64,000 nt of DNA from Actinophytocola algeriensis (GCF_014203735.1 NZ_JACHJQ010000005.1:530125-594124), one strand, 5' to 3'. Positions 27,087 to 35,738 are shown, counted from the first letter of the stretch. Notes: generated by a model not told the origin, from the letters alone. Made by a program: numbers and translations.

Positions 27087-27611
27087 TCAGTCGCGGGCGC
27101 ACTTGACCCACGCGAGTTCGTCGGCGAAAGCACTGTGCTGGGCGGCTTCGGTGACCTTCGTCCACGTGCCGTCCGAGCGCCAGCGCGCCAGGCGTGCGTA
27201 GAGCGTCTGCCACGGTCCGTACGATGTCGGCACCTCGCGCCACGGCAAGCAGTGCCGATGTTTGTAGGCGATGCCTTCGAACAGATGCCGACCACGCGGT
27301 GTTGCGTCACCCAGCAAAGGTGCCAGCAGTTGCCACGTCGAGTCCGATATCTGCGGTTCGATGGGCTTGGCTGACCGGGTCTTCGGTGCGGTGGGCGGTT
27401 TTATCTGGAAGCCCAGGTCCGTGATCGCCGCTGTCATGGATTCGGGGCTCGTACGCCGAGGATCCAGCTCGACCCGGACTTCGCGTGTCTCATATGTGGC
27501 ACGTGCGTTGTGGACGCCGGGGAGCGCGCGCAGCGTGTCGTCGATGAGGGTGGCGCAGTCGTCGCAGTGCATGTTCTTGATGTGGAAGATGTGGGTCGCC
27601 GTCTCCACCAT
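27087..27611 (-). CDS. HMA copper-chaperone domain fused to an IS5-type transposase N-terminal domain
   Basis: A 174-aa protein. ATG at 27611 is chosen for the GGAGG five bases upstream. Residues 1-~75 are a heavy-metal-associated fold with the metal loop MHCDDC and the typical GVHNARATYETREVRVELD strands. From ~90 it reads ISDSTWQLLAPLL, PRGRHLFEGIAYKHRHCLPW and YGPWQTLYARLARW, the DNA-binding N-terminal part of IS5-family transposases (DUF4096). The DDE core is absent. It could be a domesticated metal-responsive DNA-binding protein or a chance fusion. The clean frame through both domains favours selection. Confidence 0.75.
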   Translation of the reverse strand: MVETATHIFHIKNMHCDDCATLIDDTLRALPGVHNARATYETREVRVELDPRRTSPESMTAAITDLGFQIKPPTAPKTRSAKPIEPQISDSTWQLLAPLLGDATPRGRHLFEGIAYKHRHCLPWREVPTSYGPWQTLYARLARWRSDGTWTKVTEAAQHSAFADELAWVKCARD

Positions 27612-27691
27612 GCACTCCTCCAACCCTGGTACGCAGTGCGCATCTACTAACGCGCACCGTAGGTTGGAGGCTACCGGCCCAGCCTAGTTTG

Positions 27692-27710
27692 CTACTAGGT
27701 TCCCTCGTAG
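27692..27710. promoter_or_regulatory. Candidate BlaI/CopY operator
   Basis: CTAC-N11-GTAG, within a cluster of CTAC/GTAG half-sites (27650-27710), lies between the BlaI-type gene and the HMA-transposase gene. BlaI-family repressors bind TAC/GTA-rich dyads. A tentative call. Confidence 0.3.
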
Positions 27711-27738
27711 ATTTTTCGGTACCAGGGTAGGGTATGGG

Positions 27739-28098
27739 TCAGCGGCGGCGCTTCTTGCGCAACGCGCCTCGCAGGATGTCGGTTTCCTCGTCGGACACCG
27801 AGGCCACGAAGTGCATCAGCACGCCGTGCGGGTCTCCGGACGTGTCGAGGATGTCGCGCAGCGCGCGTGCCGCGGCCTCTTCGCGAGTCATCACCGTCTC
27901 GTACACGTAGGCCTTGCCGTGCCGTTCGCGTTCGACCCACTGTTTGCGGTGCAGGTTGTCCAGCACGGTCATCACCGTCGTGTAGGCGAGCTGTCGTCCG
28001 GTGTCGAGCCGCTCGAGCACGTCTCGCACCTTGAGCGGAGTGGCTTCCCGCCACAGCACGTCCATCACCGCGGCTTCCAGTTCGCCGAGACCGTGCAT
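27739..28098 (-). CDS. BlaI/MecI/CopY-family repressor
   Basis: A 119-aa winged-helix regulator. ATG at 28098 has GGGAGGTG directly upstream. Family motifs: LGELEAAVMDVLWRE, VRDVLERLD, AYTTVMTVLDNLHRKQWVERERHGKAYVYE. In the paired M56 systems the protease cleaves the repressor to switch genes on. The matching M56 gene lies ~1.1 kb upstream, separated by fragments. In actinobacteria such pairs often control copper genes. Confidence 0.9.
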   Translation of the reverse strand: MHGLGELEAAVMDVLWREATPLKVRDVLERLDTGRQLAYTTVMTVLDNLHRKQWVERERHGKAYVYETVMTREEAAARALRDILDTSGDPHGVLMHFVASVSDEETDILRGALRKKRRR

Positions 28099-28138
28099 GC
28101 CACCTCCCTGTTCGGCGTCATCGTAGGGGTTCGGCGCG

Positions 28139-28681
28139 TCATGGGCGGAGAAGACCGCCGTCGACGGCGGCGAGGACGGGGCCTGCCGCCAGTCCGACCA
28201 CGATGGACACCGCGGTCGCGACGTAGGCGGTGGCGGTGCCTGCGCGGCCTGGCTGGGGGAGATCATTACCGGGGCGCGTCGCGGGGACGAGCCACCGCAG
28301 GTAGTAGAAGACGCTGGCGACGGTGTTGATCGCCGCGATGACGAGCAGCCACCAGAGACCTGCGTCGGCGGTGGCCGTGAAGACGGTGAGCTTTCCGGCG
28401 AACACGCCCGTGGGCGGGGTGCCGACGAGCCCGAGCAGGCACACCGCCAGGCTGATCGCGAGCCAGGGACGGCGTTGGCGCAGCCCGCGGAAGTCGTCGA
28501 GGGTGCGGGCGTCGGGGAGGGCACACACGACGGCGAACGCTCCGAGGTTCGTGATCGAGTAGGCCGCGACGTAGAGCAGCAGGCTGGGCAGGGCGAGGTC
28601 GGCTCGGTCCGCGACGGCGATGGCCATGAGGAGGTAGCCGACCTGGCTGATCGTGGAGTAGGCGAGCAGGATTGGCCCAGG
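28139..28681 (-). pseudogene. NuoN (complex I subunit N) C-terminal fragment
   Basis: It begins abruptly at LLAYSTISQVGYLLM and keeps the last ~180 residues: TNLGAFAVV, DDFRGLRQRRPWLAI, LVGTPPTGVFAGKLTVF and the final helices. The first ~300 residues, including the proton-channel Lys and Glu helices, are missing. It sits between blaI and its M56 partner, so it was probably inserted by rearrangement. Confidence 0.85.
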
Positions 28682-28876
28682 CAGCACGTCGATTACCGGT
28701 CCGTGACGCTGATCGTGGCGGTGAAGGTTGCGATCATCGTCGCGATCCTCGTGCTCCCGTCCTGGTTCGCGATCTCGCTTGGCGCGGCACACGGCGTGGC
28801 GTTGGTGCTGGTCGCGGTGGCCGCCGCGGTCATTCTGATCGTGGGGGCGTTCCGGCGCCGGAAGCGCGCGGGAGAA

Positions 28877-29320
28877 ATGACCATGCTGACCACCGAGACC
28901 CGCATCGAGACCACGAACGCGAGCCCGTACCTGGTTCACCTGTGCCGGCACGCCACCAAGATCGGCAAACACTTGCGGCGCGGCCACATGCGCGGCGGGC
29001 ACGCGCGCCCCGAGGTGCTAGGTGTCGAGTTCTCCGACACGCACGGGACGCTCGACCTGAGTTGGGGTCGGTGCGTCCTGGACGCCGATCCGGAAGCCCT
29101 GACCGTGCGGATCGAAGCCGCCACCGAGGAGCACCTGCGCGGGATCCAGAACATCATCTCGGCGGACCTCGAACGGTTCGGCCACCGCGACAACCTGACT
29201 GTGTCCTGGCAACACGCGTCAACCGGCCAGCGGGCAGGTGACGACGGCGATGCCGAGCAGGATGCCGAGGGCGGTGAGGAACGGCAGTACCGTCACGGTC
29301 GTCCCGGCCAGTCCACATAA
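28877..29320 (+). CDS. DUF2218 domain protein (extended or truncated)
   Basis: The first ~115 residues are a DUF2218 domain: ARIET-like strand, YLVHLCRHATKIGKH, LSWGRCVLDADPEALTVRIEA, IISADLERFGHRDNLTVSWQ. ATG at 28877 follows GGAGA. In-frame upstream sequence from GTG 28703 adds two membrane helices (VTLIVAVKVAIIVAILVL and GVALVLVAVAAAVILIVG), so a membrane-anchored form is possible. After SWQ the frame runs ~35 codons into the antisense of the M56 gene, so the natural stop seems lost. Confidence 0.7.
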   Translation: MTMLTTETRIETTNASPYLVHLCRHATKIGKHLRRGHMRGGHARPEVLGVEFSDTHGTLDLSWGRCVLDADPEALTVRIEAATEEHLRGIQNIISADLERFGHRDNLTVSWQHASTGQRAGDDGDAEQDAEGGEERQYRHGRPGQST

Positions 29321-30172
29321 GACAGTCTGGCGCAGTCTGCCAGGCGGCACGGTGCCGTGCCGAATGCGAGCGAGGCGTAACTCCACGGCATCCTGTGCCA
29401 TCGCGAGTGCCGTGCCGGGCAAGTCGTGCCGGGTCACTTTCAGCAGTGCTGAATGAACGGCGGCCGGACCGCAGATCCGGACGGCCGCCATGTCGGCGGC
29501 CAGTTCCACGAGTTCGCGAATTGCTCGTGGTGCCGCGCGGAACAGCGGCACGAACGGCAGGACGGTGTGCAGGGCGTCGGCCGCCGCGACCAGGAGGTGG
29601 TGACGGCCGGAGAGGTGTGCGCGCTCGTGAGCCACGACCGCGGCGACCGCCTCGGGGGCGAGGTGCCGGGTGAGCCCTTCCGTCGCTACCACCACGCCGG
29701 GCCGTCCGGACATGCTGAACGCCAGCGGCCGTTCGTGTGCCAGCCACAGGATGTCAGCGGTATCGGAGGTCGGCCGCGCGACCATGCGCAGTACCGAGAG
29801 GTTCGCCTGCCACCTGCGGGCCCGCCGCCGGAGGCCGCGTACCGACACCACCAGCAGCCGGCAGGTGAATGCGGCCAGCAACGCCGTGCCGATGACGCCC
29901 GCGGTCTCCTCGACGCGAGGCGGCGACCCGTGCTGGACGGCCGACCAGCACTGGTGAAGCGCGGCGAGGAGCAGCCCGGTTGGTCCGTGGTCGGGCAGCA
30001 GCAACACCAGCACTGCCGCCGCGACCGCCAGGAGCACCCCCGTCATCGACACGAACCAGATGACGATCAGCAGGATTGGGTCGCGGCGCCGTAGGTCAAT
30101 CCGGTGGAGGACGGGCGGAACTAACCACGCGGCGGTGAACGCACCGGCCAGGAGTGCAAGGGCGGTGGTCAT
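29219..30172 (-). CDS. M56-family (BlaR1-like) membrane metalloprotease
   Basis: A 317-aa protein with helices at ~3-22, 33-60, 85-105 and near the C-terminus. The zinc motif HERAH lies in AVVAHERAHLSGRHH, and the downstream acidic ligand is probably in ELAADMAAV. M56 proteases cleave a BlaI-type repressor after sensing a signal; the repressor is at 27739. Its ATG overlaps the stop of a 40-aa membrane peptide. Confidence 0.88.
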   Translation of the reverse strand: MTTALALLAGAFTAAWLVPPVLHRIDLRRRDPILLIVIWFVSMTGVLLAVAAAVLVLLLPDHGPTGLLLAALHQCWSAVQHGSPPRVEETAGVIGTALLAAFTCRLLVVSVRGLRRRARRWQANLSVLRMVARPTSDTADILWLAHERPLAFSMSGRPGVVVATEGLTRHLAPEAVAAVVAHERAHLSGRHHLLVAAADALHTVLPFVPLFRAAPRAIRELVELAADMAAVRICGPAAVHSALLKVTRHDLPGTALAMAQDAVELRLARIRHGTVPPGRLRQTVLCGLAGTTVTVLPFLTALGILLGIAVVTCPLAG

Positions 30173-30291
30173 CGGCGTCGATCCTGTCGACGCTCTTCGG
30201 GACATGGTTTGCGGGACAGGGTATTCACAGCGGCTCCGACGACCAGTGCGGCGATCGCGGCCGCGCCGATCCCCAACAAGTACTTCTTCAT
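30169..30291 (-). CDS. 40-aa single-helix membrane peptide
   Basis: It starts MKKYLLGIGAAAIAALVVGA, one membrane helix, and ends with an Arg-rich tail containing one Cys. Its TGA overlaps the M56 ATG (ATGA at 30172), so the two are translationally coupled. It resembles the very small actinobacterial DUF6893-type membrane proteins. The role is unknown; it may assist the protease. Confidence 0.65.
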   Translation of the reverse strand: MKKYLLGIGAAAIAALVVGAAVNTLSRKPCPEERRQDRRR

Positions 30292-30366
30292 GAATGTCGT
30301 CCTCTTCGTTGTGTCTACCTACAGGGAATCTCAATACGTGACAGTTCGAACACGCACTGTGATTTC

Positions 30367-30768
30367 CTATAGGCGCAACACGCACACAGAGGCGAGCAGA
30401 GATCTCCCAGCGGCACTCGGTGGCCGTGGGAAAACCGGGTGGCGTCGATGGTCTGAGCCGAGCCGGATTACGCCGGCCACGGGAAGTAGCCAGGTCGCCA
30501 GCAGGACGACAGCAGCCACGGTCAGAATGACGAAGCACAGGTGCAGAAGGTCGTGCCCCACACCGGTCCCGGTATCACCCGACGGCTGCGCGTGCGAGGC
30601 CATTGGCGTCATCATCGCTGGGGCCGCCATCGACATCGACTCCGCGGACATCGCTGCGTGCCCCGTCTCATGTGGCGGAGCCGCGACGTGGTGCATGCCG
30701 AGGACGGACAGCGTCAGCGCGCACAGCAGCAAGACCTGCCGTGCTCGAGAAGCCATGCCCGGTCGCAT
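30367..30768 (-). CDS. DUF6153-like His/Met-rich membrane protein
   Basis: About 133 aa from ATG 30768 (30756 is an alternative). A first helix (VLLLCALTLSVLGMHHV) leads to an extracellular His/Met-rich segment (HETGHAAM, ESMSMAAPAMMTPM, HAQPS), then LLHLCFVILTVAAVVLLATWLL and the ending LLASVCVLRL. The pattern fits the DUF6153 family often found with copper genes. The His and Met residues suit Cu(I)/Cu(II) binding outside the membrane. Confidence 0.7.
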   Translation of the reverse strand: MRPGMASRARQVLLLCALTLSVLGMHHVAAPPHETGHAAMSAESMSMAAPAMMTPMASHAQPSGDTGTGVGHDLLHLCFVILTVAAVVLLATWLLPVAGVIRLGSDHRRHPVFPRPPSAAGRSLLASVCVLRL

Positions 30769-30777
30769 GCGGCCCAC

Positions 30778-31108
30778 GGTAGCGGACGGAATACGAGGGC
30801 ACCCAGCCTGCGACCCGGTGTCAGGACAGCTGAACTACTAATTCAGGTAGTGGATCGTTGGTCTCGGCTGATCGGCGGCTGCGAAGGAGGCCACAACGAG
30901 GGCCGCGCCGAGGACGAGGAGGCTGTCGCGGCGGAAGCCCGAACGAGAGGCCTTCCCTCTCAGCTCGTTGCGGGTGGCGCCGCTACTTGGAGGACGCCGG
31001 TGGATGCGCGAACGTCCATAGCGGACTGTCTTTGGATGGGGCGTCAGCCAACGAGATGTCGCCGACCGCTCGGGTGTGAGCTGTCGGCGACATTGTCTGA
31101 TGACGCGG
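30778..31108. other. Region without a clear gene
   Basis: The minus strand near 30841-30930 ends in SLLVLGAALVVASFAAADQP and a natural-looking stop. It may be the tail of a small membrane protein with no identifiable start. Confidence 0.35.
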
Positions 31109-31648
31109 TCACGTGGTGCGGTATCGATCACCTGCCTCCGGTCTGATGCCGGCGACGAGGTTGAAGGAACCGGTGAGCAGGTTGAGATTGACCAGGCCGA
31201 CGACGTCGGCGATCGTGCGGTCGGTCCATCCGTGTGTGTGGAGTTCCGCGACGTCGTCGGCGGTGATCGTGGCGGGTTCGGCGAGTACGCGCACGGCGAA
31301 AGTGAGCAGGGCCGCCTCTCCGGTGTCGGTGGCAGTGGCCTCGCGTGCCAGTGCGATGTCGGCGTCGTTCAGTCCCGCGGCCCGTGCGCCGGCTTCGTGT
31401 GCCGCCATGCAGGTGCCGCAGCCGATCCAGCCCTGGGTCGCCAGCGAGATCTTCTCGCTGAGCTGCCGCGGGAGCTTGACCCGCTTCATGGCGCGCGAGA
31501 AATCGAGGTAGCCCTGCAGGAGTGCGGGGGAGTGGGCCATGGTGGCGACCATGTCCCCGACCGAGCCGTGCCGGTCGATGATCCCGTCGAGCAGTTCGCG
31601 CGACTTCTGCGGCGCGTCCTCCGGTGTGAGTGGTGCGATGGTGCGCAT
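31109..31648 (-). CDS. Carboxymuconolactone decarboxylase/AhpD-family protein
   Basis: A 179-aa helical protein with the redox CxxC pair and following His in GCGTCMAAHEAG, the AhpD-like active site. It starts 12 nt after the MFS gene stop, so the two are cotranscribed from the CsoR-box promoter. A role in thiol or peroxide handling during metal stress is plausible. Confidence 0.88.
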   Translation of the reverse strand: MRTIAPLTPEDAPQKSRELLDGIIDRHGSVGDMVATMAHSPALLQGYLDFSRAMKRVKLPRQLSEKISLATQGWIGCGTCMAAHEAGARAAGLNDADIALAREATATDTGEAALLTFAVRVLAEPATITADDVAELHTHGWTDRTIADVVGLVNLNLLTGSFNLVAGIRPEAGDRYRTT

Positions 31649-31660
31649 CGGTGCTCCTTC

Positions 31661-33082
31661 TCAGGCAGCCGTGGCGCCGACGGTCTCGCGGTGCTGGGCC
31701 CGCCTGCCGCGCAGCGTCACGCCCGCCAGCAGTGCTCCGGCGACGGCGATCACGGCGGCGCCGACGAAGGCGGAGGACAGGCCATCGGTCAGCAGTGCGG
31801 TGTCGGCGGTCTGTCCCGCGCCGAGTGCGCTGGCCACGGCCGTCATCGCGGCGAGGCCGAGTGCGGAGCCGACCTGGTAGCTGGTGTTGACGATGCCGGC
31901 GGCCAGCCCGCCTTCCTCGGGGCGTGCGCTCGAGATCGCGGTGCCCAGCGACGGGATGAAGGCGAGTGCCATCCCAGCGGCGGTGACGAGTGAGGCCGGC
32001 AGGACGTCGATCCAGAACGTGCCGGCCGGGCGGACGAACGACAGCCAGCCCAGCCCGATCGCCAGGACGGCGAGCCCGGCGACGACCATGGCCTTGGTGC
32101 CGAACCGGGCGGCGAGGCGCGGCGCCACCACGATCATGATCAGCATGATGACGGTGGTCATCGGCAGCAGTGCTGAGCCGCTGGCGAACGCGCCGAGGCC
32201 GAGGACCTGCTGCAGGTAGAGGTTGAGGAAGAACCACATGGGGATCCAGGCCGCGCCCAGCAGCAGCTGGGCGAGGTTCGCCGCGGCCAGGTCCGGGGTG
32301 CGGAAGATGCCAAGGCGTACCAGCGGGTTGTGGCGTCGGGCCTGAAGGGCGACGAACGCGGCAAGTAGTGCGAGCGCGATGACCAGGCCGATGGCCGTGG
32401 ACGTCGAGCCCCAACCGACCTCGGGTGCCCGCACGATCGCGAACACGGCCGCGGCGAGCCCTGCGGTCACCGTAAGCGCGCCGAGCAGGTCGGTGGAGCC
32501 GCGCTGCCTCGCGCCACCGGGCATCAGCGCCGGGACTGCGGCGAGAACGACCAGCGCGATGGGGACATTGATGTAGAAGACCCAGGGCCAGCTGATGTAT
32601 TCGGTGATGACGCCGCCGAGGAACACCCCGGCGGTGCCGCCCGCCGGCGCCGCGGCGCCGTAGAGGGCCAGTGCCTTCGTCAGTTCCTTCGGCGTGCCAC
32701 CGAACAGCATCATCAACAGGGTCAGTGCCGACGGGGCGATCAGTGCCGCGCCCACGCCTTGCACGGCCCGCCCGATCAGCTCGACCCAGACCGTTCCCGC
32801 GGCGCCCGCGACGACGGAGCCTGCCAGCAGCACCACCCAGCCGGACGCGAAGACGCGCTTGGCGCCCAGCAGGTCCGAGAGTCTGCCGCCGAGCAGCAGC
32901 AGTCCGCCGAAGGCGATGACGTAGGCGTTGAACACCCAGGACAGGTTCTCCTGGGAGAAGCCGAGTTCTGCCTGGATACGCGGCAGTGCGACGCCGATGA
33001 TCGAAGTGTCCATGATGACCATGAACTGGGCGGCGGCGATCAGTGCGAGCGCCCACCACCGTCGTGAATCTCGCGGTTCCAT
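31661..33082 (-). CDS. DHA2-type MFS drug/metal exporter (14 helices)
   Basis: A 473-aa transporter. ATG at 33082 is chosen since upstream sequence contains the promoter. Motifs: FMVIMDTSIIGVALPRIQ in helix 1, GGRLSDLLGAKR in the 2-3 loop, and ALALYGAAAPAGGTAGVFLGGVI around helix 5. Family members export drugs by proton antiport. A CsoR-type box upstream and the csoR gene on the other side suggest copper-responsive expression. Confidence 0.9.
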   Translation of the reverse strand: MEPRDSRRWWALALIAAAQFMVIMDTSIIGVALPRIQAELGFSQENLSWVFNAYVIAFGGLLLLGGRLSDLLGAKRVFASGWVVLLAGSVVAGAAGTVWVELIGRAVQGVGAALIAPSALTLLMMLFGGTPKELTKALALYGAAAPAGGTAGVFLGGVITEYISWPWVFYINVPIALVVLAAVPALMPGGARQRGSTDLLGALTVTAGLAAAVFAIVRAPEVGWGSTSTAIGLVIALALLAAFVALQARRHNPLVRLGIFRTPDLAAANLAQLLLGAAWIPMWFFLNLYLQQVLGLGAFASGSALLPMTTVIMLIMIVVAPRLAARFGTKAMVVAGLAVLAIGLGWLSFVRPAGTFWIDVLPASLVTAAGMALAFIPSLGTAISSARPEEGGLAAGIVNTSYQVGSALGLAAMTAVASALGAGQTADTALLTDGLSSAFVGAAVIAVAGALLAGVTLRGRRAQHRETVGATAA

Positions 33083-33091
33083 GATTACTCC

Positions 33092-33110
33092 ATACTGGTA
33101 GGGGGTATAC
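33092..33110. promoter_or_regulatory. Possible CsoR-type box before the MFS operon
   Basis: ATACTGGTAGGGGGTATAC resembles half of the CsoR operator at 33203 (GGGTATA). An imperfect dyad. Confidence 0.4.
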
Positions 33111-33202
33111 TTCGGACGGGACAGTACGCCGCTGCCTGATGCTCGCCAAGGGGGCATGGGCGCCCTTCGTCGTGACGTGCGTCTCTCGGTGAAGGGTTAA
33201 CG

Positions 33203-33225
33203 CATATACCCCCCTCGGGTATATG
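33203..33225. promoter_or_regulatory. CsoR operator
   Basis: CATATACCC (33203-33211), five bases, GGGTATATG (33217-33225): a perfect 9-bp dyad with the C-tract/G-tract half-sites typical of CsoR operators. It lies 55 bp before csoR, so autoregulation is expected. Confidence 0.75.
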
Positions 33226-33279
33226 TTCTGCACGTTGGCGGGATACCCGCCAGCGGTATCGCGGGGTGAGGAGAAGGAC

Positions 33280-33561
33280 ATGCGGGGATACAGCGGCGAC
33301 AGGGACGGCTACCTGACACGGCTGCGCCGGGTCGAGGGCCAGATCCGCGGGCTGCAGCGGATGGTCGAGAGCGATGAGTACTGCATCGACGTGCTCACAC
33401 AGATCTCGGCCGCCACCAAGGCCTTGCAGGCGGTGTCACTCGGCCTGCTCGACGAGCACCTCAAGCACTGCGTGGCCGAGGCGGTCGCCGAGGGCGGCGA
33501 GACCGCGGACGCGAAGGTGCGTGAGGCGAGCGACGCGATCGCCCGCCTGGTCCGTTCCTGA
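33280..33561 (+). CDS. csoR: CsoR copper-sensing repressor
   Basis: A 93-aa all-helical repressor. ATG at 33280 has GAGGAGAAGG upstream. It shows the family core YLTRLRRVEGQIRGLQRM and the Cu(I) ligands C35, H60 and C64 (the Cys, His-x3-Cys pattern). Cu(I) binding releases the protein from its operator. First gene of csoR-copZ-33824-copA stub. Confidence 0.93.
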   Translation: MRGYSGDRDGYLTRLRRVEGQIRGLQRMVESDEYCIDVLTQISAATKALQAVSLGLLDEHLKHCVAEAVAEGGETADAKVREASDAIARLVRS

Positions 33562-33583
33562 ACCACAGAAAAGGGAGTCCGTG

Positions 33584-33790
33584 ATGACCGAGAAGACCTA
33601 CACGGTGACCGGCATGACTTGTGACCACTGCGTGCGGTCGGTGATCGAGGAGGTCAGCGCGCTCGACGGGGTGACCGGCGTGTTGGTGGATCTGCCCACC
33701 GGCGAGGTGACGGTCGCCGGTGACACGGAGGTCGGCGTGGCCGAGGTGCGCGCCGCCGTCGAAGAGGCCGGATATCAGCTCACCGCGTAG
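33584..33790 (+). CDS. copZ: CopZ-like copper chaperone
   Basis: A 68-aa single HMA domain with GMTCDHC as metal loop. It starts 22 nt after csoR, with AAGGGAG upstream. It would carry Cu(I) to a P-type ATPase, but the ATPase gene of this operon is broken. Confidence 0.93.
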   Translation: MTEKTYTVTGMTCDHCVRSVIEEVSALDGVTGVLVDLPTGEVTVAGDTEVGVAEVRAAVEEAGYQLTA

Positions 33791-33823
33791 CGCGGGAGCA
33801 CACGGAACAGACAAGGATCTGTC

Positions 33824-34795
33824 ATGAACACTGCGGGAAAGCTCTCCGCCTACGGTGTGGCGCTCGCCCTGGTCGCCGGTGGCGCCTGGGCGATCGGCTC
33901 CGCTGTCGGTCCCCTGGGCGAGAAGACCGCCGCGCCCGCCAAGGACGCCGGTCACGGGGACGCTCACAGCGGCACTGTCGTGGAGACCGGGCAGGCCGCC
34001 GAGGCGCTGCCCGCGGGGCTGGCGTCGTCCAGGGGTGGTTACACCCTCACGCCCACCAGCACGACCCTGACCGCCGGCCCGAACACCTTCTCCTTCCGCG
34101 TCACCGGCCCGGACGGCGAACCGGTCACCCGGTTCGACGTGGAGCACGAGAAGCGGATGCACCTGATCGTGGTGCGCCGGGACACGGCCGGGTTCCAGCA
34201 CGTGCACCCGGAGATGAGTGCGGATGGCACCTGGTCGGTCCCGCTCACGCTCCCTCAGCCGGGTAGCTACCGGGCCTTCGCCGACTTCGCGCCCACCGGA
34301 GGCGAGGCCACCACGCTCGGTGTCGACCTGGCCGTACCGGGCGACTTCCAGCCGACTGACTACGCCCCGTCCCGCGTGTCCACGGTGGACGGCTATGACG
34401 TGCGGCTCGACGGCGACCTCGTCCCGGGCAAGACCGCCGAGCTGACGCTGACTGTGCGCAAGGACGGCAAGCCGGTCACCGATCTGCAGCCGTATCTCGG
34501 CGCCTACGGGCACCTGGTCGCGTTGCGTGGCGGTGACCTCGCCTACCTGCACGTGCACCCGGACGGCGAGCCCGGCGACGGCGCGACCAAGCCCGGCCCG
34601 ACGGTCACGTTCTACGCGGAGGTCCCGTCAGCGGGCGCCTACCGGCTGTTCCTGGACTTCCAGCACGGGAACACGGTCCGCACGGCGGAGTTCACCATCG
34701 CCACCGACGGCCACGCACTGCCACAACCGGCACCCGCACCCGCTGAGAGCGGTGGCCACGCCGACGATGGCGCCGCGGGCCACGGCCACAACTGA
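33824..34795 (+). CDS. Exported His-rich copper-operon protein
   Basis: A 323-aa protein with an N-terminal signal/anchor (GVALALVAGGAWAIGSAV), His-rich ends (GHGDAHSG; GGHADDGAAGHGHN) and two Ig-like strand-rich halves. Each half has a similar motif: MHLIVVRRDTAGFQHVHPEM and HLVALRGGDLAYLHVHPDG. The repeated x-H-x-H-P sites are likely metal ligands. Proteins of this type sit between copZ and copA in many actinobacteria. An extracytoplasmic copper-binding role is inferred. Confidence 0.8.
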   Translation: MNTAGKLSAYGVALALVAGGAWAIGSAVGPLGEKTAAPAKDAGHGDAHSGTVVETGQAAEALPAGLASSRGGYTLTPTSTTLTAGPNTFSFRVTGPDGEPVTRFDVEHEKRMHLIVVRRDTAGFQHVHPEMSADGTWSVPLTLPQPGSYRAFADFAPTGGEATTLGVDLAVPGDFQPTDYAPSRVSTVDGYDVRLDGDLVPGKTAELTLTVRKDGKPVTDLQPYLGAYGHLVALRGGDLAYLHVHPDGEPGDGATKPGPTVTFYAEVPSAGAYRLFLDFQHGNTVRTAEFTIATDGHALPQPAPAPAESGGHADDGAAGHGHN

Positions 34796-34818
34796 TCTCG
34801 CGAAGGAGGAGGGTCACC

Positions 34819-34910
34819 ATGACTGCTGACGTGGATCAGCGGAACCGCGAGATCGAACTGGTCATCGGCGGCATGACCTGCGCGTCGTGCGCGAACCGGA
34901 TCGAGTTGCT
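34819..34910 (+). pseudogene. copA stub: first HMA domain of a copper P-type ATPase
   Basis: The gene starts normally (RBS AAGGAGGAGGG, then MTADVDQRN, VIGGMTCASCANRIE) and departs from the family at ~34910. The open frame runs on to 35214 through unrelated sequence (PSGGRSQLSELFVSL, TLLEMAHRYGF) that I cannot assign. All transport and ATPase domains are gone, so the operon lacks its efflux pump. Confidence 0.85.
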
Positions 34911-35214
34911 ACCGCGGCCGATCAGGGGTGACGCGTCGCCGCGAGCGCGCTGGGCTGGGATGCCGCAGATCGAGCTGTGGGTGAGCGCCGGGCAGCGGCA
35001 CGATCAACCCGGTACCCAGCTGGCACTAGCCGATGTTCTCGACCTCGAGCCCTTCGGGCCCAGCGGTGGCCGTAGCCAGCTGTCCGAGCTGTTCGTCTCG
35101 CTGCCCTCCGCACCGGGACTCGACGAGGAAACCCGGCGGAGCCGGGCGCGCGCGACGTTGCTGGAGATGGCGCACCGGTATGGCTTCACGCAGGTCCGGG
35201 AGAACAGCTTCTGA

Positions 35215-35738
35215 CCAGAAGAACGTTGATCCCGGTCGTGTCCACCACCAGCGGCGCCGCATATACGAGAGCGGTTGCCGTCCCTCGTACCAGGTAAGCC
35301 CGGTGTCATCGATTCCCGCGGCAGCCGCGGCTCCAAAGATGGCAGTCCAGTCGTTGGGCCGGAACGCCGATGTGACGTTTGTGATGCTTTGGACGCCATA
35401 GACGATAGGGTGGTCTGTATCCTTCGGTGGAGTCGCCTCCTAAACGTCGTTTAACGTCGGCGATCGTTTTCCGCGATGGTCCACTGGTGACAGGAGTGAG
35501 GTGCGCGATTTCGCTCTCACTCGTTTGGTCGTAAGTGATTCGGGTGAGTGCTTTCTTGGTGCGTGCCGGATGGTCTGTGTGGGTGAGCTGGTCCGTTTGG
35601 TGGCGGTGAACCGACTTTCGAGTTGAGCTGTTTGGTGGGTTCGGTGGGGTAGGGGTGTGGGGTTTGCTCGTTTTCGGAACCGCCTGCTTGTTGGTGGGTG
35701 GTTGACCTCGCCGTAGTGCCCGGACCTGGGGGTCTCGC
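35215..35738. other. Upstream region of the RHS gene
   Basis: Minus-strand sequence 35250-35399 reads SAFRPNDWTAIFGAAAAAG and TWYEGRQPLSYMRRRWW, probably a real gene tail of unknown family, broken before ~35250. A short palindrome AAACGTCGTTT is at ~35443. The RHS promoter must lie in 35410-35735. Confidence 0.4.

Noticed and set aside
28475..28876. DUF2218 gene starting at 28475
   Set aside because: The region before 28690 is antisense to the NuoN fragment; RBS and domain favour 28877, with GTG 28703 as the only plausible longer start.
34911..35214. Continuation of the copA frame as a real fusion protein
   Set aside because: The sequence after the HMA motif fits no known domain and composition changes abruptly; truncation is simpler.
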